13,392 bases of DNA, from contig CAZTEB010000023.1 of NCBI GenBank assembly GCA_964612735.1, forward strand, positions 1-13,392. Direction: 5' to 3'. Shown piece by piece: positions 6,301 through 11,916 of this stretch; position 1 is the first letter of the stretch; every line of letters begins with the position of its first letter. The DNA is from CAZTEB01 sp964612735. Its GTDB lineage: Bacteria; Patescibacteriota; Microgenomatia; UBA1400; PJMF01. Below the pieces are notes generated by a model. It was not told the DNA's origin. It did not search any database and saw only the letters and a list, made by a program, of their open reading frames with translations. The position numbers were made by a program, and so were the translations under genes.

Positions 6301-6588
6301 TCACAACCACCCAACCTCCAAACCCAACGCTTCAATCTTCTTGGCCCTGTTCCAACTCTTGATCTCAGCCTCACGCTTAAGAGCAGCAGAGTGACTAGGA
6401 AGCTGTTCTTGATAGACAACCTCGAGCGGTTTGTGAGAACGAGTGTATCTGCCACCCTTACCACTTTGGTGTTGAGTAAATCTTCTGGCTACATCAGTGG
6501 TGCAGCCTGTGTAAAGCGTGCCGTCGTGACAGAGTAGGATGTAGACGAACCAAGATGAGTTGTTAATCTCAAAATGTTTGTTGGACAT
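6301..6588 (-). CDS. GIY-YIG domain protein (UPF0213-like)
   Basis: This 95-aa protein consists of a single GIY-YIG nuclease domain. The first strand reads WFVYILLC (13-20), the second LYTGCT (25-30). Arg36 in the VARRFTQH helix and Glu73 in ALKREAEIK are in the positions of the catalytic Arg and metal-binding Glu. The GKGGRYTRSHKPLE loop is typical of the small stand-alone UPF0213/YhbQ-type members rather than UvrC or homing endonucleases. Its cellular substrate is unknown; members of this group are thought to act on DNA structures. The stop is TGA, showing TGA is not read as Gly here. It lies about 47 nt downstream of the minus-strand tRNA and could be in the same transcript; no separate promoter was evident. 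There is no strong ribosome-binding site. Confidence 0.9.
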   Translation of the reverse strand: MSNKHFEINNSSWFVYILLCHDGTLYTGCTTDVARRFTQHQSGKGGRYTRSHKPLEVVYQEQLPSHSAALKREAEIKSWNRAKKIEALGLEVGWL

Positions 6589-6635
6589 TAGTCAATTTTA
6601 CAGAATTGAGCCCTGTGAAGAAAAAAACAAAAATG

Positions 6636-6704
6636 TTGCGGGACTGGGAGTCGAACCCAGCCTGTGAGATTATGAGCCTCACGTGCACCGTACACTATCC
6701 CGCG
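6636..6704 (-). tRNA. tRNA-Met(CAU), initiator-like, compact
   Basis: A 69-nt cloverleaf is readable on the minus strand. The acceptor stem is CGCGGGA/UCCCGCA, with an unpaired C1-A72, the hallmark of bacterial initiator tRNA. The anticodon loop is CUCAUAA (CAU), the variable region is CAGG, and the T arm is CUGGG-UUCGACU-CCCAG. The discriminator is A, followed by CA rather than an encoded CCA. Two features are odd. The D arm is only 13 nt (GUG-UACGGUG-CAC) with a pyrimidine-11/purine-24 pair of elongator type. The anticodon stem ends in A-U, G-C, G-U rather than the three G-C pairs usual for initiators. A T-rich stretch follows the 3' end. A gene is certain on the basis of structure; initiator identity is inferred from C1-A72 and the loop. 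Confidence 0.88.
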
Positions 6705-6720
6705 TGAATCTGACGTTTCA

Positions 6721-6736
6721 GTGACCCATGGGTCAC
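6721..6736. promoter_or_regulatory. Perfect 16-bp palindrome between divergent tRNAs
   Basis: GTGACCCATGGGTCAC is fully self-complementary. It lies between the minus-strand tRNA and its -10 box, so it falls in the predicted leader of that transcript (about +6 to +21), and about 49 bp upstream of the plus-strand -10 box. It could be a dimeric protein-binding site or a leader hairpin (6-bp stem, CAUG loop). Function is unknown. Confidence 0.5.
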
Positions 6737-6748
6737 GCAGAGATCTGC

Positions 6749-6777
6749 ATTATACAATCTAGAGAGAAAGCGGTCAA
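6749..6777 (-). promoter_or_regulatory. Promoter of the initiator-like tRNA
   Basis: On the minus strand TTGACC (complement of 6772-6777) and TATAAT (complement of 6749-6754) are separated by exactly 17 bp, a near-consensus sigma-70 promoter. The predicted start near 6742 gives a leader of about 38 nt before the tRNA. Its -35 box lies within 8 bp of the plus-strand -10 box, so the two promoters face away from each other back to back. Confidence 0.75.
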
Positions 6778-6781
6778 AGTC

Positions 6782-6790
6782 TGTTATAAT
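6782..6790 (+). promoter_or_regulatory. Extended -10 promoter of the plus-strand tRNA-pgeF unit
   Basis: TGT-TATAAT is an extended -10 element with no obvious -35 partner. The predicted start is near 6797, about 38 nt before the tRNA. In that leader CCGCTAG (6802-6808) and CTGGCGG (6818-6824) can pair as a 7-bp hairpin with a 9-nt loop (one G-U pair). Confidence 0.65.
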
Positions 6791-6834
6791 CTCGAGTGGT
6801 GCCGCTAGTAGTAGAATCTGGCGGAACCGGCCAA

Positions 6835-6908
6835 GCCAGGGTAGCTCAGTTGGTTAGAGCACAGGATTCATAAACCTGAGGTCGTGAGTTCAAATCTCAC
6901 CCCTGGTA
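6835..6908 (+). tRNA. tRNA with CAU anticodon (elongator Met, or Ile2)
   Basis: This is a standard 74-nt cloverleaf. The acceptor is GCCAGGG/CCCUGGU with a G1-U72 wobble, the D arm is GCUC-AGUUGGUUA-GAGC, the anticodon loop is UUCAUAA, the variable loop is AGGUC, and the T arm is GUGAG-UUCAAAU-CUCAC. The discriminator is A and no CCA is encoded. The anticodon stem has four good pairs and an A31-A39 mismatch next to the loop. CAU may be elongator Met, or Ile when the C is modified to lysidine; the sequence alone does not settle this, though Met is the default. It lies 8 nt before the pgeF start codon, so the two are on one transcript. Confidence 0.93.
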
Positions 6909-6916
6909 CTCTGTTC

Positions 6917-7570
6917 ATGAAACAACTTTCTATTTTTCCAAGAAGTATTGCCGCGGTTCTCACTCAAAAAGGTGAAGATCTTTCAACGCTCTGCACAGAA
7001 CTCAGCCTAACAAACGACCAATTGATCACCATGGATCAAGTCCATGGTACTAACGTGGTTGAAGTTCATTCACCCACTACTGACACCACAGCTACTGACG
7101 CTATCATCACTAAGCAGCCACATCTGCATCTAGTAGTACGAGCAGCAGACTGTGTGCCGCTACTACTACATGATTCCGTCAGTGGATATATTGGGGCAGT
7201 CCATGCTGGCCGACGTGGAACACAGAGTGGCATTCTCAAAAAAGTAGCTAAGATTTTCAAAGCAAAGCAAAAAGCTGTACAAAATCAAACTGACGAAGAA
7301 TCATCGCTAGCTAATAAGCAGGGTTCAACACTTCACGCCTGGTTCGGACCCCACATTTGCCACGACTGTTATCAGATAGACAGAGAAACTGATCTTCATT
7401 ACGACTTACAGCAAGAAAATCTCAACCAGCTCTACTCAGTTTTTGACACAGATGAAGTCAAAGTAGCCTTTGATGGTCGCTGCACCAAGTGTGATAATGA
7501 CCAGCTCTACAGCTATCGCGGTGATGGAGCTGGTACGCCGATGAACTATGTGGTGATCGGCTACAAATAG
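6917..7570 (+). CDS. pgeF: PgeF/YfiH (laccase-domain) family protein
   Basis: This 217-aa protein is a short member of the DUF152/YfiH fold, usually about 240-270 aa. The three zinc ligands are present with exact family spacing: His43 (QVHGTNV), Cys79 (ADCVPLLL) and His96 (VHAGRRG). Other family blocks are WFGPHICHDCYQID (142-155) and CTKCDNDQLYSYRGDG (189-204). The usual HAGWRG reads HAGRRG, with Arg99 for Trp. Characterised relatives act as purine nucleoside phosphorylases/adenosine deaminases, and PgeF in E. coli removes wrong amino acids from peptidoglycan precursors; which role applies is unknown. An upstream in-frame GTG at 6884 lies inside the tRNA, so the ATG at 6917 is the real start. 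There is no Shine-Dalgarno site; tRNA 3' processing would leave a leader of about 8 nt. Confidence 0.88.
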   Translation: MKQLSIFPRSIAAVLTQKGEDLSTLCTELSLTNDQLITMDQVHGTNVVEVHSPTTDTTATDAIITKQPHLHLVVRAADCVPLLLHDSVSGYIGAVHAGRRGTQSGILKKVAKIFKAKQKAVQNQTDEESSLANKQGSTLHAWFGPHICHDCYQIDRETDLHYDLQQENLNQLYSVFDTDEVKVAFDGRCTKCDNDQLYSYRGDGAGTPMNYVVIGYK

Positions 7571-7571
7571 T

Positions 7572-7580
7572 TGCTATACT
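7572..7580 (+). promoter_or_regulatory. Extended -10 promoter giving a leaderless methyltransferase mRNA
   Basis: TGC-TATACT (five of six -10 bases, with TGN extension) starts just after the pgeF stop codon and ends 6 nt before the next ATG. Transcription would start at or within a base or two of the ATG itself. No Shine-Dalgarno site is present in the 16-nt gap. Confidence 0.6.
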
Positions 7581-7586
7581 CACACC

Positions 7587-8240
7587 ATGAAAATCACCGG
7601 CTTCCAAGACACCATAGACTGGTATAACCAGAACGCTCAGCAGTATGCTGACAAAAGTCGTGACAGAATCTCGATGGATGAAGTTGAGGCATTTATAGCT
7701 GAATTACCAAACTCAGAGCAAGGCGCTATCCTCGACGCTGGCTGTGGTCAAGGTAAGTACACTCAAGTGTTCCAAGATAGAGGTTTCGAAGCAACCGGAC
7801 TCGACATCTCATCAGGACTGCTGGAAGTTGCGCGACAGGACTATCCAGATTGCACTTTTGTGGAAGGCGACCTGCGAAAACTGCCATTTGAAACCAGCTC
7901 GTTTGATGGCATCTGGGCCCACGCCTCACTCTTGCACTTAGAGACGGTAGAAGAAGTCCAGCAAGTCTTGAGCGAATTTCATCGTGTCTTAAAAGCTGGC
8001 GGCATCGTACACATTCGCGTCAAAGCTCAAACAGGTGCTCAAAAAACCGCCGTGGTTTCTGACGCACTCTCGGGTCACGAGCGATTTTTCCAGTACTTCA
8101 CTGAGTCGGAATTAGTCGAGCTGGTCGAAGAGGCTGGCTTCACTGTCCTAGCTCATCAGCAGTACAACGAAACTAAACGACAACGAGCTACAGCTAGACC
8201 AGAAGTTGAGTGGCTTGTGTTGTTGGCGAGGAAGAAATAA
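7587..8240 (+). CDS. Class I SAM-dependent methyltransferase
   Basis: This 217-aa enzyme has a Rossmann-like methyltransferase domain. Motif I is AILDAGCGQGKYT (47-59), binding S-adenosylmethionine. The acidic residue after motif I is Asp73 (GLDISS). Motif II is EGDLRKLPF (93-101), followed by FDGIWAHASLLHL (106-118) and VLKAGGIVHIRV (134-145). The layout is that of the Methyltransf_11/25 small-molecule type. The acceptor substrate cannot be told. A C-terminal region (about 165-217, YFTESELVELVEEAGF) is the usual cap/strand pair. It begins 16 nt after pgeF and could be read through from it, but it also has its own extended -10 box. It converges with the LCP gene across a 23-bp gap in which I see no clear terminator. 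Confidence 0.9.
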   Translation: MKITGFQDTIDWYNQNAQQYADKSRDRISMDEVEAFIAELPNSEQGAILDAGCGQGKYTQVFQDRGFEATGLDISSGLLEVARQDYPDCTFVEGDLRKLPFETSSFDGIWAHASLLHLETVEEVQQVLSEFHRVLKAGGIVHIRVKAQTGAQKTAVVSDALSGHERFFQYFTESELVELVEEAGFTVLAHQQYNETKRQRATARPEVEWLVLLARKK

Positions 8241-8263
8241 TCTACCAGTCCATCGAAAACCAA

Positions 8264-9496
8264 TTACTCATCCAAGGTAGTTGTGGCTCCACTCCCACTC
8301 GCTTCCTCAGCCTCTTCCTCTACACCCTCCAATTGCTGCTGAATGTACTCGTGCACACTTTGCCAGTCATCGATGCCAGTTTTGGGTGCCACGATACTCT
8401 GGCCATCCGCACTAGTAGTGATGGTGAGAGCGTTGTCTTCATCACTAGTCAGCGGAATCCCCATGATCTCATACTCTAAAAATGCATCACGCTGATCGAG
8501 GTAGTTAGTCATCTCCGACACCGATACATTGGTCTGTAAGTTGTACGTCAGACTAGTTACAAACGGAATAATCTTAGGGATAAAGCCAATGCTGAGCACT
8601 CGGTCTTTGACAGCTAACAGCAAATTGCGCTGTCGCCTAGCTCTGTTAAAGTCACCGCCGTCCGTCGGCGAGTGTCGTGAGCGCACAAACTTGAGTGCCG
8701 TCTCGCCATCCATATGGACCGTACCGCGAGTGAATGACAATACTTCATAGCGACAGGTGAACTCTTGCTCAACCTTAGCTGCTGACAAGGTAGCCGTCAA
8801 AGCTGCGATATCCTCCTCCGACTTCTCACAAACATTATCTTCCTCACCAGGGATAGGATAGAAAGGATCTTCGAACGAGCGCTCCACAAAGACATCAACC
8901 CCACCAAGCACATCAATAGCTTTTCTAAAACCTGTGAAGTCCAGTGCCACAAAATGATCGACTGGGAAACCAACTATTTTTTCCAGACTATACCGGGCCA
9001 AGTTACCGCCCCCGGCCTCGCCAGTGAACTGCTCGGGCTTATTGGGATACGAACGATCGTCTGAACCAATTGCATAGGCTGCATTGACTTTCCAGTGGCG
9101 CTCGTCATCCCAACCACTACTGGGGAAACTCACCCACGAATCGCGAGGCACTGAGATCAAACCAATTTTCTTCAAGCCTGTATCAATCTTTATTACCATG
9201 ATGCTGTCGGTCAATCGACCGCCATCATGACCAGCACCACCATATCCAAGTAGCGCAAAAGTATAGACAGGTGGCGGAGGTGGACCACTAGGCGACGGGC
9301 TAGGTTGAGCGTTGGGATTAGCGATAGAACCCGAATCGCCTACATAAATTCCGCTGTAAGTAAAGAGCGCAAATGAAACGATAGCTGAAGCGATAAAGAG
9401 GCCAGCTACCAAGGCCCAAGCCACGGGGTGGATCATTTTCACGCGATCGCGTAGTCTCTGTAGCTTAGTGCCCGCATCAGCCATACTCCACATCAT
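8264..9496 (-). CDS. LytR-CpsA-Psr (LCP) family cell-envelope protein
   Basis: This protein of about 410 aa is anchored by one transmembrane segment (about 26-46) with a short cytoplasmic N-terminus. A Pro/Ser linker (about 60-76) leads to an extracytoplasmic LCP domain. LCP proteins transfer undecaprenyl-phosphate-linked glycopolymers to the cell wall. Visible active-site elements are Arg94/Asp97 in GGRLTDSIM, SVPRDSW (116-121), FVRSRH (270-275) and GGDFNRARRQR (280-290). A segment at about 205-250 carries Cys223 and Cys248 and may be a loop insertion with a disulfide. The tail after about 390 is acidic. I prefer the ATG at 9496 (or 9493) over the open-frame ATG at 9556, because the longer form would translate through the groEL terminator hairpin. 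Purine-rich AAAGGGG lies directly before these ATGs. Start choice is less certain than identity. Confidence 0.9.
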   Translation of the reverse strand: MMWSMADAGTKLQRLRDRVKMIHPVAWALVAGLFIASAIVSFALFTYSGIYVGDSGSIANPNAQPSPSPSGPPPPPVYTFALLGYGGAGHDGGRLTDSIMVIKIDTGLKKIGLISVPRDSWVSFPSSGWDDERHWKVNAAYAIGSDDRSYPNKPEQFTGEAGGGNLARYSLEKIVGFPVDHFVALDFTGFRKAIDVLGGVDVFVERSFEDPFYPIPGEEDNVCEKSEEDIAALTATLSAAKVEQEFTCRYEVLSFTRGTVHMDGETALKFVRSRHSPTDGGDFNRARRQRNLLLAVKDRVLSIGFIPKIIPFVTSLTYNLQTNVSVSEMTNYLDQRDAFLEYEIMGIPLTSDEDNALTITTSADGQSIVAPKTGIDDWQSVHEYIQQQLEGVEEEAEEASGSGATTTLDE

Positions 9497-9521
9497 ACCC
9501 CTTTCTACCTCAAGAACCAAG

Positions 9522-9545
9522 AAGACCTCACTTTCGTGAGGCCTT
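9522..9545 (-). terminator. Hairpin terminator after groEL
   Basis: On the minus strand, 23 nt after the groEL stop, AAGGCCTCAC-GAAA-GTGAGGTCTT forms a 10-bp stem with one G-U pair and a GAAA tetraloop. It is followed by a U-rich but interrupted run (CTTGGTTCTT). It is a plausible intrinsic terminator, though its U-tract is weak. It separates groEL from the LCP gene. Confidence 0.7.
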
Positions 9546-9568
9546 CTCTCTTTCATACTAGAAAGTGA

Positions 9569-11194
9569 TTACATCATGCCCGGCATGCCGCCACCAGCTG
9601 GCATAGCTGGCTTCTCTGGCTCAGGTACATCAGTGATCAAACACTCGGTAGTCAAAATCATGGATCCGACCGAGGCTGCGTTACGCAGTGCTTCGATAGC
9701 TACCTTAGCAGGTTCGATCACCCCAGCCTTTACCATGTCACCAAACTCGTTGGTCATAGCATTGAAGCCGTATGAGGCATCATTTTTATCAGCCACAGTG
9801 CGAACTACCCAACCAGCATCAACACCAGAGTTCTGAGCCAACATGCGTAGTGGCTCTTCTAGTACTGAAGCGATTAGGTCAACGCCAACTTGCTCGTCAT
9901 CACTGTCGGTCTTGATCTTACTGAGCTTCTTGCCAGCTTGGATTAAGGTCACGCCGCCACCAGGGATGATGCCGTTCTCGATCGCAGCTTTTGTAGCTTC
10001 CTTAGCATCGATCACACGCTCCTTGAGATTCTTCATCTCGATCTCGGTGCTAGCTCCGACTTGGATCACAGCTACACCACCGGTCAACTTAGCGCGACGC
10101 TCTTCGAGCTTCTCACGATCAAAGTCTGAAGTGGTATTAGCGATCTCGTTTTCGATCTGAGCGACTCGACCATTAACGTCTGCTTTAGTGCCCTTACCAC
10201 CGATGATGGTTGTTTCATCTTTGGTGGCTCGCACGCTGTCAGCTCGACCCAGATCTTCGACACCTACGTCTTTGAGCTGTCGACCCGTGTCAGCTGAGAT
10301 GAAGTTAGCACCAGTCATCACAGCGATGTCTTGAAGCATAGCCTTGCGTCTGTCACCAAAGCCAGGAGCCTTGAGTGCCAGGGCGTTAAAGGCACCTCGG
10401 AGCTTGTTGACCACTAGGGTAGTCAAAGCTTCACCTTCGATGTCATCAGCGATCACCACAAAGTTCTTGCTGACCTGCATCAATTTCTCGAGCAGTGGCA
10501 GCAAGTCTTGGATAGAGCTGATCTTCTGATCAGTCACCAAGATGTAGGGATCTTTGATCTCAGCTTCCATGCTGTCAGAGTTGGTGACGAAGTAAGGTGA
10601 TGAGTAACCTTTGTCAAACATCATGCCGTCTTTGTGAACGATGTCGATCTCCATGGTCTTGCCGTCTTCGACTTCAACCACACCATCTTTACCAACTAGC
10701 TTGAGAGCTTCAGCTACTTTACGACCAACCTCTTCATTTTGAGCTGAGATGGTAGCAACTTTCTCCCAGTCACTCTCGGTGACGGGCTTAGCCAAACGGT
10801 TGACTTCAGCCACTACGGCATCAACTGCTTTATCGATGCCACGCTTCATCAGCATTGGGTTGGTGCCAGCAGTGACATACTTCATGCCCTTAGCAGTGAT
10901 CTGCTGAGCGAGCAACGTAGCGGTAGTGGTACCGTCACCTGCTGCGTCATTAGTCTTGCTGGCAGCTTCTTTAACGAGCTGCGCACCCATGTTCTCAAAT
11001 TTGTCTTCGAGACTAATCTCTTTAGCGACACTGACACCATCGTGAATCACGGTGGGAGCGCCCCAAGATTTATCAAGTGCTACGTTTCTGCCACGAGGGC
11101 CGAGCGTAGTAGTAACTGCTGCTGCGAGTTGATTGACACCCGAGAGCATCTTTTGTCTGGCGTCATCGCCAAATGCAAGTTGTTTTGCTGCCAT
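9569..11194 (-). CDS. groEL: Chaperonin GroEL (Hsp60)
   Basis: This 541-aa subunit of the 14-mer ATP-dependent chaperonin is full length for the family. Diagnostic segments are the N-terminal KQLAFGDDAR, the nucleotide-binding TLGPRGRNV (about 30-38) and GDGTTTATLL (about 86-95), the apical-domain block TLVVNKLRG and KAPGFGDRRK, and the C-terminal equatorial IIPGGGVTLI. The protein ends in the usual Gly/Met-rich tail (GGGMPGMM). AAAAGGAGA six nt before the ATG is a good ribosome-binding site. It is the last gene of groES-ORF75-groEL and is followed by a hairpin terminator. The substitution AGVIEPAKV for AGVIDPAKV is conservative. No CIRCE (HrcA operator) element was found in front of the operon. 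Identity is certain. Confidence 0.99.
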   Translation of the reverse strand: MAAKQLAFGDDARQKMLSGVNQLAAAVTTTLGPRGRNVALDKSWGAPTVIHDGVSVAKEISLEDKFENMGAQLVKEAASKTNDAAGDGTTTATLLAQQITAKGMKYVTAGTNPMLMKRGIDKAVDAVVAEVNRLAKPVTESDWEKVATISAQNEEVGRKVAEALKLVGKDGVVEVEDGKTMEIDIVHKDGMMFDKGYSSPYFVTNSDSMEAEIKDPYILVTDQKISSIQDLLPLLEKLMQVSKNFVVIADDIEGEALTTLVVNKLRGAFNALALKAPGFGDRRKAMLQDIAVMTGANFISADTGRQLKDVGVEDLGRADSVRATKDETTIIGGKGTKADVNGRVAQIENEIANTTSDFDREKLEERRAKLTGGVAVIQVGASTEIEMKNLKERVIDAKEATKAAIENGIIPGGGVTLIQAGKKLSKIKTDSDDEQVGVDLIASVLEEPLRMLAQNSGVDAGWVVRTVADKNDASYGFNAMTNEFGDMVKAGVIEPAKVAIEALRNAASVGSMILTTECLITDVPEPEKPAMPAGGGMPGMM

Positions 11195-11241
11195 ATGTTC
11201 TCCTTTTGTTTAGTTAAAGTTTTTTGTTACTTTTTTTTGCC

Positions 11242-11469
11242 TTAGCCATCAGAACGTCGTCGTTGGCTCCAAGTTTGATGCAGCTGACCACCGCCACCAA
11301 TGTCATTTTGAACGTCAGTCTCAGTGTCCTCCAAACCAGCTTGGGCCTGCTCTGATGCTTGAAAAGCTTTTTCATACTCCAGTCCAATCATTTTGGTAAG
11401 AGTAGAAAGTTGATCGTCTGTAAAAATAGGCGGCTGTGGTAAATCTAGTCCTGACTCTGGTTTCGTCAT
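11242..11469 (-). CDS. Small hypothetical protein between groES and groEL
   Basis: This is an unrecognised 75-aa ORF lying in the chaperonin operon. It starts 7 nt after the groES stop with GGGGAG just before its ATG, and ends 47 nt before groEL. The N-terminus is acidic and Pro-rich (ESGLDLPQPPIF), then comes a possible amphipathic helix (about 18-50, DDQLSTLTKMIG, YEKAFQASEQAQ). The tail is Gly/Gln/Arg-rich (IGGGGQLHQTW, SQRRRSDG) and probably disordered. No Cys, membrane segment or known motif is present. The good ribosome-binding site and tight spacing favour a real translated gene. A helix-rich region could contact the chaperonin or a client, but that is a guess from position only. Confidence 0.65.
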   Translation of the reverse strand: MTKPESGLDLPQPPIFTDDQLSTLTKMIGLEYEKAFQASEQAQAGLEDTETDVQNDIGGGGQLHQTWSQRRRSDG

Positions 11470-11476
11470 ATCTCCC

Positions 11477-11779
11477 CTACTTAACTTTCGCTAAAATATC
11501 TTCAAACTTTAAGATCTGGTACTCAACGTCGTCGATCTTGATCTCGTTGCCACCCCATTTTTTGTAGATAACGCGATCACCCTTAGCCACAGGACTCTCA
11601 ACCTTGGCGCCATCCATCATGGCGGCTGGGCCTACGGCTAACACCTTACCATCAAGTGGCTTCTCCTCACCACCATCGGGCAAGTAGATACCTGAAGCGG
11701 TCTGCTTCTGAGCCTCAGTGGGCTCTACCAATACGTAACCAGCCAGGGGCTGAAGTTGAGATACTTTGACTGCTGCCAT
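11477..11779 (-). CDS. groES: Co-chaperonin GroES (Hsp10)
   Basis: This 100-aa subunit of the heptameric lid of GroEL has the expected size. Family features are LQPLAGYVLVEP (9-20), the mobile-loop region with ASGIYLPDG (28-36) including the hydrophobic tripeptide that contacts GroEL, GKVLAVGP (44-51), and the GDRVIYKKWGGNEIKIDDVEYQIL segment at about 67-90. A strong AAAGGAGG ribosome-binding site lies 3 nt before the ATG. It is the first gene of the operon with ORF75 and groEL, driven by a TTGACA-type promoter about 110 bp upstream. Identity is certain. Confidence 0.98.
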   Translation of the reverse strand: MAAVKVSQLQPLAGYVLVEPTEAQKQTASGIYLPDGGEEKPLDGKVLAVGPAAMMDGAKVESPVAKGDRVIYKKWGGNEIKIDDVEYQILKFEDILAKVK

Positions 11780-11872
11780 GTTCCTCCTTTATATGAAGTA
11801 TGCAGGTTTGTACGAATCTGCGCCTTTGAGCGACGCCATCTATGGACAGATTTTAGCAGACACATACTACAA

Positions 11873-11882
11873 CTGCTAGCAG
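11873..11882. promoter_or_regulatory. 10-bp palindrome at the groES transcription start
   Basis: CTGCTAGCAG is self-complementary and lies 5 bp downstream of the predicted -10 box, spanning the likely start site. It resembles an operator in placement, but not in sequence to CIRCE (TTAGCACTC-N9-GAGTGCTAA), of which I see no copy. Short palindromes arise by chance, so this is tentative. Confidence 0.3.
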
Positions 11883-11887
11883 CAGAT

Positions 11888-11916
11888 ATAGTAATAGAGG
11901 GCAGAAAGAGTGTCAA
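11888..11916 (-). promoter_or_regulatory. Promoter of the groES operon
   Basis: On the minus strand a perfect TTGACA (complement of 11911-11916) is followed after 17 bp by TACTAT (complement of 11888-11893). The -35 box overlaps the TGA stop codon of the upstream gene. The leader to the groES ATG is about 100 nt, much longer than in most genes of this window. Confidence 0.7.

Noticed and set aside
6240..6464. Minus-strand 74-aa frame overlapping the GIY-YIG gene
   Set aside because: It is a different frame of the well-supported GIY-YIG gene and has no features of its own.
6884..6916. Upstream GTG start extending pgeF by 11 residues
   Set aside because: The extension lies inside the tRNA T arm and acceptor, which must be cut out as tRNA; the ATG at 6917 gives the normal family N-terminus.
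9497..9556. Longer start (ATG at 9556) for the LCP protein
   Set aside because: The added 20 codons are the groEL terminator hairpin itself, and LCP proteins normally start with a short cytoplasmic segment before the membrane helix.
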